DNA of 64,000 nt from Haberlea rhodopensis. Lineage: Eukaryota; Streptophyta; Magnoliopsida; Lamiales; Gesneriaceae. Under the pieces are notes generated by a model, which was not told the DNA's origin, did not search any database, and saw only the letters and a list, made by a program, of their open reading frames with translations. A program made the position numbers and the translations under genes. Positions 23,431 to 35,450 of the stretch are shown piece by piece. Position 1 is the stretch's first letter, and every line of letters begins with the position of its first letter. Where the stretch lies: assembly GCA_907163345.1 (NCBI GenBank), contig CAJQUN010000015.1:5302886-5366885 (forward strand). The letters are read 5' to 3'.

Positions 23431-24930
23431 TGTAAGTAATCCCATGAGCATACAACGCAGCGGAATAAAATTTTTAGGATTACTAACACCGGATCTATAC
23501 ATAGGTTATCATATCGGATTAAGGAATTACAAGTGTCTCACCCTTGTAGCGTGTTTGAAGCAGAATCCACGGAGCAGCACCACGTCCTACGCCTTCTCCG
23601 AGTCAATAGCAAAACTCAATGAGTTTTGCCTCAACGGTATCCACACGATCAAATCGGGTGAAGGGATGGTTTAATAACAAGTTGCTAGACAAGTTATTAA
23701 ACCGATACACGAAGCTAACTCGATTCACAATCGAATAATCGCCACAAATCAACCAAGTCTCCTTCGGCTATATTGAAGAAGCCGAGAGCTTTTATGATCT
23801 TCTAGGCGGCCGAGAGCTTCTTTTGTTGTGTAGGTTTTGTGTTATCAAGTTGTCTTTTTAATTAAACACCTTGTAATCATCTTTTATTTAATTAATTAAA
23901 GGCTTTCATAAAGCCTCATGGGCTTAAGCCCATGATTTAATTAATCATTATGATTATTAATTAAGACTCCTCTTAATTATTTAATTCATCCCATGAATTT
24001 AATTTCCCTTCTCGATTTAATCTTTTGTGCGACCCGATAGGATCTTGTAATGTTGGCAGTGACATAAAATCTCATTTTATGTCTCAAGCATTGAGCGGTA
24101 TCTAGCAACACATCAATGCTACCCAAATTACAAGAATGTCAATGACTCGACATAACCTTTAGAACTTGTGATAATATTAATCATGTAACTTAATCCCTTT
24201 GTCCTATTGTGTTTAGATTGAACACGAGTCATGGAATAGTCATACTCGTATATCCAATCTTTACTTCTTGATCCCCAAGTAGAACTAGAATAAACGAATA
24301 AGCTCGATATCTCATATCGACTCATTCGAGCATGGCCATGCATTTTAGTTCTCACTTGATCAAGGGCCAAACACATCTCCTGTTATATAGGAGGGACAAA
24401 TCCTATCTCGATCAGTCAACATCCCTCTACATAATTCGTAGTGTATCCAATAGTCGCCTTTATAGTATACCCTGTTACGGGTAACGTTTGACGATATCAA
24501 GATACATAACTCCTTATGTTGGGATCTCTGATGATCACAAGTCGTAAGGATTGCATACATTATTATCACTATGAGAATTGCATATGACGATCATATAACT
24601 ATCCATGTTGCATTCTCATGGTGGGTCTGTCCAGTACATCATTCTCTAACATGTACCCATATGTTGATTTGATATCTCATATCAATGAACAATTCATCGA
24701 TCAACAATACTAGTCTCTACGAATTATCATTATCCCTATTCATGATAATACTTGACTAGGGACATCTTTAAGAATAATACAATATTATTCTAAGGACATT
24801 AACATATATATTAATTCACAATGCACCGTTAAAAGAATAATATATAATAATGAATTGCCATTCATAAAACCATAAACATTGTATGTCTTAAACAACCATC
24901 TAATGACTTGTCTTAGGGCATATCCCAACA
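23431..24930 (-). repeat. Copia 5' LTR
   Basis: Nearly identical to 16086-17586. Differences seen by eye include positions near 23590, 24264, 24441, 24641, 24706, 24826 and 24895. Confidence 0.95.
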
Positions 24931-26292
24931 AAGGCTACGGTATTTCCATTTTGAAAAGTTACATTAGGCGTTACTACGCCAGTTTTAGGCGTAGCTATGC
25001 CAAGGCTACGGCATTTGAGATTTTAGTTAGGCGTAGTTACGCCACTTTGAGGCGTAGTTACGCCAATACCATGGCGTAATTACGCCAGTCACGTTGGAAG
25101 CCAAGTTTTTAACACATCACCAGGCTTAGCTACGCCAGTTTAGTGTCGTAAATACGCCAACATAGTTTTGGAAATTTCTGCCACTTTCCTTATCTGATGC
25201 ACGGGAATTTAAAAGGAAGAAAACGAGGAACAAAGGGAGATATTCATTCAGATACACATTCAGACTTAGAGAAACGAGGCTAGGGTTGGAGCAGGAGAAA
25301 AGAGACGACGACGGCTCGGAGCAAAAAGGAGAGATTCCATCACGAAACGGAGGCGTTCGTCTGAGAACGAAGAATAGCTTCTAAATCGTTTTGTATTTCT
25401 AAACTTTTGATTAGTTTTTTATGGATTATTTAAACATGTCTATGTGTTTAATTCATTCTAGCATGAGCTAATTCTATTTTTCTAGGAGATCGATGTAGCT
25501 TGTTTTGAAACTACGCTTATTATGAATTGATTGAAGTATTTCGATTTTCATATGGTTTATTTGTGTTTCCCTGTTCTTAATGCTTTTGATCTACTTGCCA
25601 TGGATTGAATGATGTTATATTTGTGATCTATCACTCGAGAGAGGGGGTTGTGAATAAGAAAGAATGGATTCATATCGTGGAAGTTATATTGTTGGAGAGG
25701 CCTATAACTCCATAGAAGTCATTAAAGGAATTACTATGCAATTACAATTGTTTGATATTTGATCTTAGATAGAGATATCAAGACTAATGTTAGATGATTA
25801 CTTCTGCTTAACACTCGAGAGAGGGAGTAGAAAATAAATAAGAATTCTCGGCTAATAAACTAGGAAATCCATAATATTGAAATCAATGAATGATATGTGT
25901 AGTGGATGATCGAACTCCTAGATTCATCTCTAATTGATTTCTTCCCAACTCAAGATTTGATCATTGTTAGTTAATTGATTTTTATTATTTGCATAAAACA
26001 CTCAACCGTTCGATTCTCTAAATAAAGCAAAGATTATTTTAATTCAGTACTTAGATTTAACTTTATATTCAATCTCTGTGGGTTCGACATCTTTTATACT
26101 AAAACTTGACCACCGTACGCTTGCGGTAAAGGAATTTTCATCAACAGGTTTATAGGGGAATTATATCAAAAATTTATAGACGTTATGCCATAATTACGAG
26201 CATATAGTGAGAATTCCCAAATGTTATAAATATATACACTAATGACAATACCAAATGCACTAATGACGATATTAGGAGTTGGGCTACTTACA

Positions 26293-26519
26293 TTAGTTGT
26301 ATCAGGGCAGTGATTTGCTCTTTGGGCTGTCTAAGGGCCTAGAGATGTGTTGATAGACATGCATAGTACATAATTTACGCATAATTGTGGTTTTGCGTCA
26401 GTGCGACACGATAATTGTACGCGTATGTGCATTGAATGACATGAAGTGATGGAATTTGGTATTGTTTCTAACCATCGTGGTTGCAGGACTATGAAATACG
26501 AGGAACATGATATTGGGAA
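26293..26519 (+). other. Element A primer site and start of interior
   Basis: The LTR end is followed by ttagttgtatcagggcagtg, a decayed initiator-Met primer site. The leader ends with 'catcgtggttgcaggactatga', which element B shares near 43125 (aatggtggttgcagggtcatatga). The Tekay element inserts at 26520. Confidence 0.7.
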
Positions 26520-28581
26520 TGTGATATCCCCGAAATATTTAATTACAATTTGGGCATTAATTGTGTTTGTATGATTAATTATGGTGGTAATTAATTATGG
26601 GCTGGAATTATTTATCATATTGAAATGCTTAGTCACATGATAGAGTGACCCGGGAGAGTATTTCAGGGTGCATGTTTGTGCATGTTGGGAAAATTGTTAT
26701 TAGCATGATTTATTTGCCATGGTTAGCAATTAATTGGAAATCATGAGTTTAATTGGTATTTTGGTGCATCTTGGATTAATGCCTTTAAAAATATCATGTT
26801 GGGGTGTTTTATACACCATGGGATTGTGGAATGCATTTTAATTAAACCCAACCCCTTTATACCCCAACCCCCACCATACCTTTACTTTACTTTCCCCAAT
26901 CACCACCCAAACCCTTTTCCCTCTTCATTTTCGAGTTGGAGCAAAAAGGTGGAGAGAAATCCTTCCAAAAGTTTGATTTGTGGAGTTTATTGGGAGATTT
27001 GAAGTCCCCAAGAGGTATAGATACCTCCCTTTTGTTTTTGTTGTGTTTGGATTGGATTTGAAATGGTTTAAAATGGGTTTGTTTTGGGTTGTTGTGGTTT
27101 TGGTTGAATGTTGGATTTTTGAGGTGCTTAAAGTGTTTATGGAAGGTTATCATGTGTTTAATGTTATTGGTTTGTTGGTAGGGGAGTTGGTATGGATTGG
27201 AATGGAGTTTTGGAGCATTAATGGCGATTTTTCGCGACACAGGGCTCGGCGATCGATCGCCCGTTTTTGGCGATCGATCGCGAAGAGGCAGTACGCTCCA
27301 GAAGCTTATGGCGATCGATCGCCACATTTGGGCGATCGATCGGCGAGGGTGGCGATCGATCGCGCCAAATGTGGCGATCAATCGCCGAAAGAATAAAAAT
27401 TTGGTTTCGGGCAGTGTGATCTCGCGATCGATCGGCCCTTTGCAGCGATCGATCGCGAGACACAAAATATGATGTTTTTGATTATTTTTGTGGGATTTTT
27501 GGTATTGGACTATTATTGTGTTCTAATATTGAATTGTGTGAATATGTAGAACCATCCCAGGTGTCAACACAGCCAAGGAAGTGAAGTCCTACCACATCCT
27601 ACATTTTGGAAAGGTACGTAGAAGACGTACGGGCACCCAACGGTACATGTATCTAGTATACTCATTGTTTATGCATTGTGGATGCGAGTATATATGGAAT
27701 TATGCATTGTGGATGCGAGTATATATGGAATTATGCATTGTGGATGCAAATACATGTTGAATTATGCATGATGATTGTATATGCATATGATGGTTATTGG
27801 TGCACATCCCATGAGTCGTGGTCATCCCTTGATGATTTTAATGCTTGCCGCTATTTGATTTGTTGCCGCTAAATGTGAAGCGAGGGGTGGGAGCGCCGCA
27901 TGTCACATTTGAGCGTGGTTATCATATAGGGCTAGGAAAGAATATTTGCCGCTCAATGTGAAGCGAGGGGTGGGAGCGCCGCATGTCCATTGAAGCGAGG
28001 TTATTCTATGCCGCCTATATGTAAATAAGCGAGGGGCATTAAAATACATTGTGATGGACAGACTAGGGATTGGTGATTGATATTTGGTGTTGATGAGATG
28101 GTATTATGTCATGACATGTATAGACCATTAAATAATCTATTGATTATACTCATGAGTTATGGTACAGGGACAACCAAACTGGAAGCGTTTGAAATGCATT
28201 GGAAAACAGGAAGTGTTTTATTGTGATTTATGCATTTACGCTTTATATTCATATTGTGTTGAATATGAATGTTATCATTGCTCATGTTTGGGGGTTGTCC
28301 TTGTAGGTACTTTTGGCATGATAAGAAGGGGCTAAAGCGGGTTGAGGTGATGAGCTTGTGAAGAACACTTTGGTAGATGAAGGACATGATTACTTTTGTA
28401 TAGTGTCTACTCTAGGAGTAGTGTAAATTTGATTGGGAATGTAACTAATCCATTTGATAGTCCTCATTTTTGGCATGTAATTCTTAAGGCTCATAGTCTC
28501 AACACGATTATTTTACTCTGATAATTTATGTTAGCTCTAATTATGCCTTTAATCCGCACTTAAGGAACTAGGGTCCTTACA
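26520..28581 (+). repeat. Tekay 5' LTR
   Basis: 2062 bp. CGATCGATCG cluster at 27242-27462, gtacgtagaagacgtac near 27613-27630, gccgcta..gaagcgagg hairpin words at 27865-28035. Open frames on both strands across 27197-27472 come from the palindromes. Confidence 0.9.
27242..27462. repeat. CGATCGATCG palindrome cluster, Tekay 5' LTR
   Basis: Eight units in about 220 bp, each usually extended to GGCGATCGATCGCC or GCGATCGATCGC. One unit near 27374 reads CGATCAATCG, while the 3' LTR copy has the perfect word, a C-to-T type change. The matching cluster in the 3' LTR is at 34123-34335. Confidence 0.95.
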
Positions 28582-28602
28582 TTAGTGGTATCAGAGCCAG
28601 GT
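28582..28602 (+). promoter_or_regulatory. Tekay primer-binding site (initiator Met tRNA)
   Basis: TTAGTGGTATCAGAGCCAGG follows the 5' LTR directly. TGGTATCAGAGCCAGG is complementary to the 3' end of initiator tRNA-Met. Confidence 0.9.
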
Positions 28603-28782
28603 TAGAGAACCCGGGAACGAGTGAAGTGTAGCATTAGCATGATTGGCTAGGTGCTTACATTTGAAGCATGTTTATGCATGTGGTGCATATTGATGTATAT
28701 CCTGTTATACTAACATGCTTATTATCATTCCTGTTATCTAACGGCATAACATATATATTTGTTTTGGAATGGTTGTTAACCT

Positions 28783-29892
28783 TTGTGTTACAGCATGGTT
28801 GCTATGAATGCGGGGAACCTTAATGAAGAGGTTGGCGATGTTGGGAGCGTGAACGCTAGTATTGGTCAGGCAAACCCTCTACCTCCACCAGCTGTAGGCA
28901 TGGAACCAGTAGCTCAGTTATTACTACCTGGTGAGATCAGCTTGACTCAGTTTCTATCTTACCACCCGCCCCGGTTTGAGGGAACAGAATCAGGAGAGGA
29001 GGCTGAGGAGTGGTTAGAAAGGCTTGAGCAGATATTTGTATCGGCTCCTTGTGCTGTTACAGCATGGCTGAGGCTGGCGGAGTTCCAGTTGGCAAAGAAA
29101 CCTTTAATGTGGTGGAGGAGCACGGTAATGGAACTGAGAGCACAGGGTGCAGTGATTGATTGGACGCTCTTCAGAACCCGGTTTCTGAACCGGTATTTCT
29201 CTGTGGCGGCGAGACAGACGAAGGAAGATGAGTTTGCAAGCTTGAAACAAGGGAGCATGTCGGTGTCAGATTATGCCATGCATTATTCCTCGTTGCTGAG
29301 GTATGTTCCACACATTGCCACCAACGGACATGCGAAGATGAGAAACTTCATGAAGGGGTTGCGACCGGAGCTTTTTGACCGGGTTATCACCAATAACCCC
29401 ACTTCTTTTGATGACGCTCTCACAAGAGCAGAGCTTGCGGAGATTGGAGTTGGAGCCTATCCTAGTGCCGCACCCCCACAAGCATCACAACAGAGGCAAG
29501 CTACTGATAGCTTGAGGCCCCGAGGAGAGCCATTTAAACCTCGTGGTGCCTCTTCATCTTCACGGTTCAGTGAGAAGAAATTCTTTGGGCAGAAGCAAGA
29601 GGGCAAGAAGAACAATTGGTCAGCCAACCGACTACGCAAGGAAATAGGCCGGGAGAGCCAAGGTGCGACAATTGTGGAGGGCCACATTCTTCGAGTAAGT
29701 GCCCTGCCTGTTATAGCTGTGTCAAGATGGGCCACATCTCTCGGTATTGCCCCACCCGGGGAGGACAGTCAGAGTTTCAGGGCAACAGGCCGAGATTTGA
29801 TGACAGGACAGTACACCAGAGGCAGCAGTTTGTGCCTCGACCATCGGGAGGTCAGACAGTGGGACCGTCCCAGGGACAGGTGTATGCACTAA
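28783..29892 (+). pseudogene. Tekay gag
   Basis: 369 codons open. Recognisable gag lies roughly at residues 50-225: FLSYHPPRFEGTESGEEAEEWLERLEQIF, then WWRSTV, a FLNRYFSVAARQTKEDEFASLKQGSMSVSDYAMHY major-homology-like block and MKGLRPEL. After about residue 283 (around 29630) the frame stops making sense: the zinc knuckles are read in the frame opening at 29616. A one-base frameshift near 29616-29640 therefore splits gag from its knuckles. Gag forms the particle and packages the RNA. The likely start is one of the Met codons between 28783 and 28804. Confidence 0.85.
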
Positions 29893-32183
29893 CCAGAGAG
29901 CAGGCGCAGGCAGCCCCGGAGGAGGTGATCGCCGGTACGTGTCATTTATTTACGTACCCTGCTTTTATTTTGATAGATACAGGTGCCTCCCACTCTTTTG
30001 TATCTGTGGGCTTTGTAGAGAGACACCATATGCGCACGTCTTCTTTACCCACGCCTCTCATGGTCTCGACACCCACTAGAAGGAATGTTATTGCAGATCA
30101 GTTTCTTGCAGATTGCCTCATTTATTTTGAGGGCAACGAGTTGAAGGCAGATTTGATTGTATTGGGCATGTCAGACTTCGACTGCATCATGGGTATTGAC
30201 ATTCTGAACAGATATCAGGCAGTGGTAGATTGCCGGCAGAGAACAGTGAGGTTCAGATCTGATTTGGGAATTCAGTGGGCTTTTTATGGCAACGGTTCTC
30301 GTGCGAAGGTCCCGTTGATTTCGGCAATCAAGATGTCTCAGTTGTTGGAACGTGGCCACACGGCCTATCTCATCTATGCCGTGGACACGTCTGGGAAGAA
30401 TAAAGAATTGAGAGTCGAGGATGTGCCAGTGGTAGCAGAGTTTGCTGATGTATTCCCAGAGGAGATCCCAGGATTTCCACCGGCTAGAGAAGTTGAGTTT
30501 GGGATCGAGTTGTTACCAGGGACACCCGCTATCTCTCGTGCACCTTACGGGATGGCACCGGCGGAGTTGAGAGAGTTGAAGGAGCAGTTGCAGGACCTCC
30601 TTGACAAGGTATATATACGCCCGAGCGTATCGCCATGGGGCGCACCGGTTCTCTTTGTGAAAAAGAAGGATGGCTCGATGCGTTTGTGCATCGATTACCG
30701 GCAACTGAATAAAGCCACAGTGAAGAACAAGTATCCTCTCCCAAGGATTGATGATCTGTTTGATCAGTTGCAAGGTACCAGACTTTATAGCAAGATTGAT
30801 TTGAGGTCCGGATATCACCAGATTCGAGTCAGGGAGGAAGATGTACAGAAGACAGCATTTCGGACTCGGTATGGGCACTACGAGTTTTTAGTAATGTCGT
30901 TAGGTGTGACGAACGCCCCGGCTGTCTTTATGAGCTTGATGAATCGGGTGTTCCAACCCTATCTTGATCAGTTTGTCATTGTATTCATCGACGACATTCT
31001 CATCTACTTCCGGAGTGAGGAAGAGCACGTGAAACACTTGAGGACAGTGCTCCAGATTCTCAGAGATCACCAGTTGTATGCCAAGCTCAGCAAGTGTGAA
31101 TTTTGGTTGAGCAGTGTAGTATTTCTGGGGCATGTCATATCTAGCAGCGGGATATCTGTGGATCCCAGGAAGATTGAAGCTGTGATGGAGTGGGCTGCAC
31201 CCACTTCTGTGCCCGAGATACGGAGCTTCCTTGGTTTGGCTGGCTATTATCGACGCTTTGTCGAGGGATTTTCAAAGATTGCCAAGCCGTTGACACAGTT
31301 GACCCAGAAGGGAGTACCATTCTTTTGGTCAGAAGCTTGTGAGGAGAGCTTCCAGGAGTTGAAACACCGTTTGACAACGGCGCCAGTGTTAGTGATTCCT
31401 ACGGAAAACTCCAGATTTGTTTTGTATACCGATGCATCACTTCAGGGCCTTGGGTGTGTACTGATGCAAGATAAGCATGTGGTGGCTTATGCGTCGAGGC
31501 AGTTGAAGCCGCATGAGACTAGATACCCAGTCCATGACTTGGAATTGGCAGCTATCATCTTCGCCCTGAAGATTTGGAGGCATTATTTGTATGGTACTTC
31601 GTTTACCATTTACACGGATCACAAGAGCCTCAAGTTTTTATTCACTCAGGCGGAGCTGAACATGAGGCAGAGAAGGTGGATGGACTTACTTAAGGACTAT
31701 GATTGTGAAATTGAGTACCATCCCGGAAAGGCTAATTTGACACCAGACGCTTTGAGCCGGAAAGTGAGGAGTTCTGCTGAGGATGTCATCCATTTGTCGG
31801 CTATGATGACCTCCTATTGCCATATAGGCTATGATTTCGACATAGATGCATCACCTGTGCATGTATCGACCTTGTTAGCTGAGCCAGATATCTATGAGAA
31901 CATCAGGAGGGCTCAGAGGTCAGATGATGAGGTTCAGAGGTGGTTATCTTTAGTACATCTTGGTCAGCCAACGAAATTCAGAGTGGCCGATGACGGATCC
32001 TTGAGATTGGGTGACCATTGGGTGGTTCCGAGTACTCCGGAGTTGCGTAAAGGGATCTTGGAGCGAGCTCATAGTAGCAGACTTAGCATCCACCCAGGCG
32101 GGAAGAAGATGTATAAAGATCTGCGTGGTCAGTTTTGGTGGAAAAGAATGAAGACTGATGTCGTCGCTTTTGTTAAGAGGTGA
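29616..32183 (+). pseudogene. Tekay zinc knuckles, protease, reverse transcriptase, RNase H, start of integrase
   Basis: 855 codons open. Two knuckles come first: CX2CX3HX4C (Cys17-Cys29) and CX2CX4HX4C (Cys32-Cys45). Protease has LIDTGASHSF (DTGA 121-124). Reverse transcriptase has Asp395 in YSKIDLRSGYHQIRV and the FIDD box at 457-460. RNase H has Asp606, Glu643, Asp668 and Asp711. An H2C2-like start of integrase (HPGGKKMYKDLRGQFWW) follows. The frame ends at a TGA (32181-32183) where the family has a Cys codon of the integrase zinc site. Some usually invariant residues are changed (LGVTNAPAVF, ILIYFRSEEEH), consistent with decay. Confidence 0.9.
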
Positions 32184-32864
32184 TTGATCTGCCAGCAGGT
32201 TAAGGCAGAGAGACAGAGACCTGGCGGCGAGTTGAGAAGCTTAGAGATACCGAAATTGAAGTGGGAACACATTTCCATGGACTTCGTGACTCACCTGCCG
32301 AGGAGTGCTTCAGGTTTTGATGCTATTTGGGTGATTGTGGATCGATTGACTAAGGTAGCTCATTTCATCCCCTATAGCATGACTTTCACCTTTTTGAGGA
32401 TGGCTCAATTGTATATTCGAGATGTGGTGAGATTGCATGGGATCCCCATTTCCATAGTGTCAGATCGAGATCCACGATTCACATCTCATTTTTGGGAGGG
32501 TCTTCAGTCAGCCTTGGGAACTGAAGTTAGATTGAGCACTGCATATCATCCTCAGACGGATGGCCAGACCGAGCGTACTAACCTGACGCTCGAGGACATG
32601 TTGAGGGCTTGTGTACTGGAGTTCGATGCTTCTTGGCAAGATTCGGTAGCCTTGGTAGAGTTCTCTTATAATAACAGCTACCAGGCGAGCATTCAAATGG
32701 CTCCTTTTGAAGCTCTTTATGGCAGATGGTGTAGATCACCCTTGTGTTGGGATGACTTGGACCGCAAATCGGTCGGAGGACCGGAACTGATCCGAGAAAT
32801 GGAAGAAAAGATAAAGATGATAAGGCAGAAAATGAAAGCAGCCCAGGACAGACAGGCAGCTTAA
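32184..32864 (+). pseudogene. Tekay integrase core
   Basis: 226 codons in the same frame after the TGA. Starts ICQQVKAERQRPGG, then the DDE core: Asp33 (SMDFVTHLP), Asp94 (IVSDRDPRFTSHFW), Glu130 (TDGQTERTN), with 35 residues between the last two. NNSYQASIQMAPFEALYGRWCRSP follows. A TAA (32862-32864) and another stop about 25 bp later separate it from the C-terminal domain. Integrase would insert the DNA copy into the chromosome. Confidence 0.9.
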
Positions 32865-32897
32865 GCTAATAAACGGCAGAGACCATTGTAATTTCAG

Positions 32898-33323
32898 TTG
32901 GGAGATAAGGTCTTTTTGAAGATCTCGCCTTTCAGAGGCGTTGTGCGATTTGGGATGCGCGGGAAACTGTCTCCGAGGTATGTTGGACCGTACGAGATTT
33001 TGCAGCGCATTGGCACCTTAGCTTACCGACTGGCTTTGCCACCTTCTTTATCGGGTATACATGATGTGTTTCATGTGTCGATGCTGCGGAAGTATGAGCC
33101 GGATCCATCTCATGTGTTGCAGCCTTCCGAGGTTCAGTTAGAATCCGATGTGTCTTATGTGGAACGGCCTGTTAGAATTTTGGATCGAGCAGACCGCAGA
33201 CTTCGGAACAAAGTGATACCTATGATCAAGGTTCAGTGGGATCGCAGGGGTGTCGAGGAGGCTACGTGGGAGACGGAGCGGCATATGGTGCAGCACTACC
33301 CGGAACTATTCTCTGGTATGTGA
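32898..33323 (+). pseudogene. Tekay integrase C-terminus with chromodomain
   Basis: 141 codons, same frame. GDKVFLKISPFRGV..KLSPRYVGPYEIL is the GPF/GPY domain. LHDVFHVSMLRKY-like sequence follows, and residues about 94-138 (PVRILDRADRRLRNKVIPMIKVQWDRRGVEEATWETE..HYPELF) are a chromodomain, which targets chromovirus integration to marked chromatin. It ends naturally 72 bp before the 3' LTR, leaving room only for the purine tract region. Confidence 0.9.
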
Positions 33324-33395
33324 TTATGTTTAGTTTCATGTTGGGGGGTAAGTGCATGTGATTTCGAGGACGAAATCTTATAAGTAGGGAAGTAT

Positions 33396-35445
33396 TGTGA
33401 TATCCCCGAAATAATTAATTGCAATTTGGGCATTAATTGTGTTTGTATGATTAATTATGGTGGTAATTAATTATGGGCTGGAATTATTTATCATATTGAA
33501 ATGCTTAGTCACATGATAGAGTGACCCGGGAGAGCATTTCAGGGTGCATGTTGTGCATGTTGGGAAAATTGTTATTAGCATGATTTATTTGCCATGGTTA
33601 GCAATTAATTGGAAATCATGAGTTTAATTGGTATTTTGGTGCATCTTGGATTAATGCCTTTAAAAATATCATGTTGGTGTGTTTTATACACCATGGGATT
33701 GTGGAATGCATTTTAATTAAACCCAACCCCTTTATACCCCAACCCCCACCATACCCTTACTTTACTTTCCCCAAATCACCACCCAAACCCTTTTCCCTCT
33801 TCATTTTCGAGTTGGAGCAAAAAGGTGGAGAGAAATCCTTCCAAAAGTTTGATTTGTGGAGTTTATTGGGAGATTTGAAGTCCCCAAGAGGTATAGATAC
33901 CTCCCTTTTGTTTTTGTTGTGTTTGGATTGGATTTGAAATGGTTTAAAATGGGTTTGTTTTGGGTTGTTGTGGTTTTGGTTGAATGTTGGATTTTTGAGG
34001 TGCTTAAAGTGTTTATGGAAGGTTATCATGTGTTTAATGTTATTGGTTTGTTGGTAGGGGAGTTGGTATGGATTGGAATGGAGTTTTGGAGCATTAATGG
34101 CGATTTTTCGCGACACAGGACTCGGCGATCGATCGCCCGTTTTTGGCGATCGATCGCGAAGAGGCAGTACGCTCCAGAAGCTTATGGCGATCGATCGCCA
34201 CATTTGGGCGATCGATCGGCGAGGGTGGCGATCGATCGCGCCAAATGTGGCGATCGATCGCCGAAAGAATAAAAATTTGGTTTCGGGCAGTGTGATCTCG
34301 CGATCGATCGGCCCTTTGCAGCGATCGATCGCGAGACACAAAATATGATGTTTTTGATTATTTTTGTGGGATTTTTGGTATTGGACTATTATTGGGTTCT
34401 AATATTGAATTGTGTGAATATGTAGAACCATCCCAGGTGGCAACACAGCCAAGGAAGTGAAGTCCTACCACATCCTACATTTTGGAAAGGTACGTAGAAG
34501 ACGTACGGGCACCAAACGGTACATGTATCTAGTATACTCATTGTTTATGCATTGTGGATGCGAGTATATATGGAATTATGCATTGTGGATGCAAATACAT
34601 GTTGAATTATGCATGATGATTGTATATGCATATGATGGTTATTGGTGCACATCCCATGAGTCGTGGTCATCCCTTGATGATTTTAATGCTTGCCGATATT
34701 TGATTTGTTGCCGCTAAATGTGAAGCGAGGGGTGGGAGCGCCGCATGTCACATTTGAGCGTGGTTATCATATAGGGCGAGGAAAGAATATTTCTCGCTCA
34801 ATGTGAAGCGAGGGGTGGGAGCGCCGCATGTCCATTGAAGCGAGGTTATTCTATGCCGCCTATATGTAAATAAGCGAGGGGCATTAAAATACATTGTGAT
34901 GGACAGACTAGGGATTGGTGATTGGTATTTGGTGTTGATGAGATGGTATTATGTCATGACATGTATAGACCATTAAATAATCTATTGATTATACTCATGA
35001 GTTATGGTACAGGGACAACCAAACTGGAAGCGTTTGAAATGCATGGGAAAACAGGAAGTGTTTTATTGTGATTTATGCATTTACGCTTTATATTCATATT
35101 GTGTTGAATATGAATGTTATCATTGCTCATGTTTGGGGGTTGTCCTTGTAGGTACTTTTGGCATGATAAGAAGGGGCTAAAGCGGGTTGAGGTGATGAGC
35201 TTGTGAAGAACACTTTGGTAGATGAAGGACAGGATTACTTTTGTATAGTGTCTACTCTAGGAATAGTGTAAAGCTATAGTAAATACATTCATTTGATTGG
35301 GAATGTAACTAATCCATTTGATAGTCCTCATTTTTGGCATGTAATTCTTAAGGCTCATAGTCTCAACACGATTATTTTACTCTGATAATTTATGTTAGCT
35401 CTAATTATGCCTTTAATCCGCACTTAAAGAACTAGGGTCCTTACA
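33396..35445 (+). repeat. Tekay 3' LTR
   Basis: 2050 bp, colinear with 26520-28581. Palindrome cluster at 34123-34335, in which all eight words are perfect. Confidence 0.9.
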
Positions 35446-35450
35446 GAGAA

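Larger units (their letters stand above)
16086..24930 (-). mobile_element. Complete Ty1/copia element, Angela/TAR-like, recently inserted
   Basis: 8845 bp, with LTRs at 16086-17586 and 23431-24930 (1501 and 1500 bp). The exact target duplication is AAGGC (16081-16085 and 24931-24935). On the minus strand the order is LTR, initiator-Met primer site (23412-23430), 1.9-kb leader, gag, protease, integrase, reverse transcriptase, RNase H, purine tract, LTR. Integrase before reverse transcriptase is the copia order. By eye only about seven differences separate the LTRs, so it is young. Two frameshifts, near 21260 and 18990, split the single expected reading frame. The Angela-like assignment rests on the LTR start TGTTGGGATATGCCCTA, the LTR length and the gag start. 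Confidence 0.9.
16067..25158. repeat. GGCGTA..TACGCC palindrome array (split by the copia insertion)
   Basis: One 14-mer lies left of the copia element (16067-16080) and about seven lie right of it: 24967-24980, 24988-25001, 25030-25043, 25051-25064, 25073-25086, and decayed ones near 25124 and 25145. The unit at 25073 is a perfect palindrome (GGCGTAATTACGCC). The spacers between units are unrelated to each other. Confidence 0.85.
15841..26146 (+). mobile_element. Athila-like solo LTR, split by a copia element
   Basis: Solo LTR of about 1.46 kb (15841-16085 plus 24936-26146). It starts TGATAAGTG, as the Athila LTRs do, and ends 'cttgcggtaaaggaattttcatcaaca', similar in kind to the Athila LTR end. 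The target duplication GGTTT is exact (15836-15840 and 26147-26151), and the element A right LTR shows the empty site. An array of GGCGTA/TACGCC words fills about 225-470 bp from its start, upstream of an aatttaaaagg TATA-like word at 25207. It has no coding sequence. Confidence 0.85.
26520..35445 (+). mobile_element. Nearly complete Tekay/Del chromovirus (Ty3/gypsy)
   Basis: 8926 bp. LTRs are 26520-28581 and 33396-35445, starting TGTGATATCC and ending CCTTACA. The primer site matches initiator tRNA-Met (28582-28602), and the purine tract is agtagggaagtat before 33396. Interior order: gag, protease, reverse transcriptase, RNase H, integrase, chromodomain. Flanking 5-mers are GGGAA (26515-26519) and GAGAA (35446-35450), one base different. 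The LTRs differ by scattered substitutions, a ~30-bp duplication in the left copy (near 27670-27735) and a 19-bp extra in the right copy (near 35271). Coding is broken by a gag-pol frameshift and several stops, so it is inactive but moderately young. Confidence 0.9.

Noticed and set aside
26887..27472. Long minus-strand frame of 192 codons in the Tekay LTR (and its copy at 33757-34341)
   Set aside because: It lies in an LTR, is opened by stop-free palindromes, and has no domain.
28582..28602. tRNA-like words (tggtatcagagc) at 23412, 28585 and 42956
   Set aside because: These are primer-binding sites complementary to initiator tRNA-Met, not tRNA genes; no cloverleaf around them.
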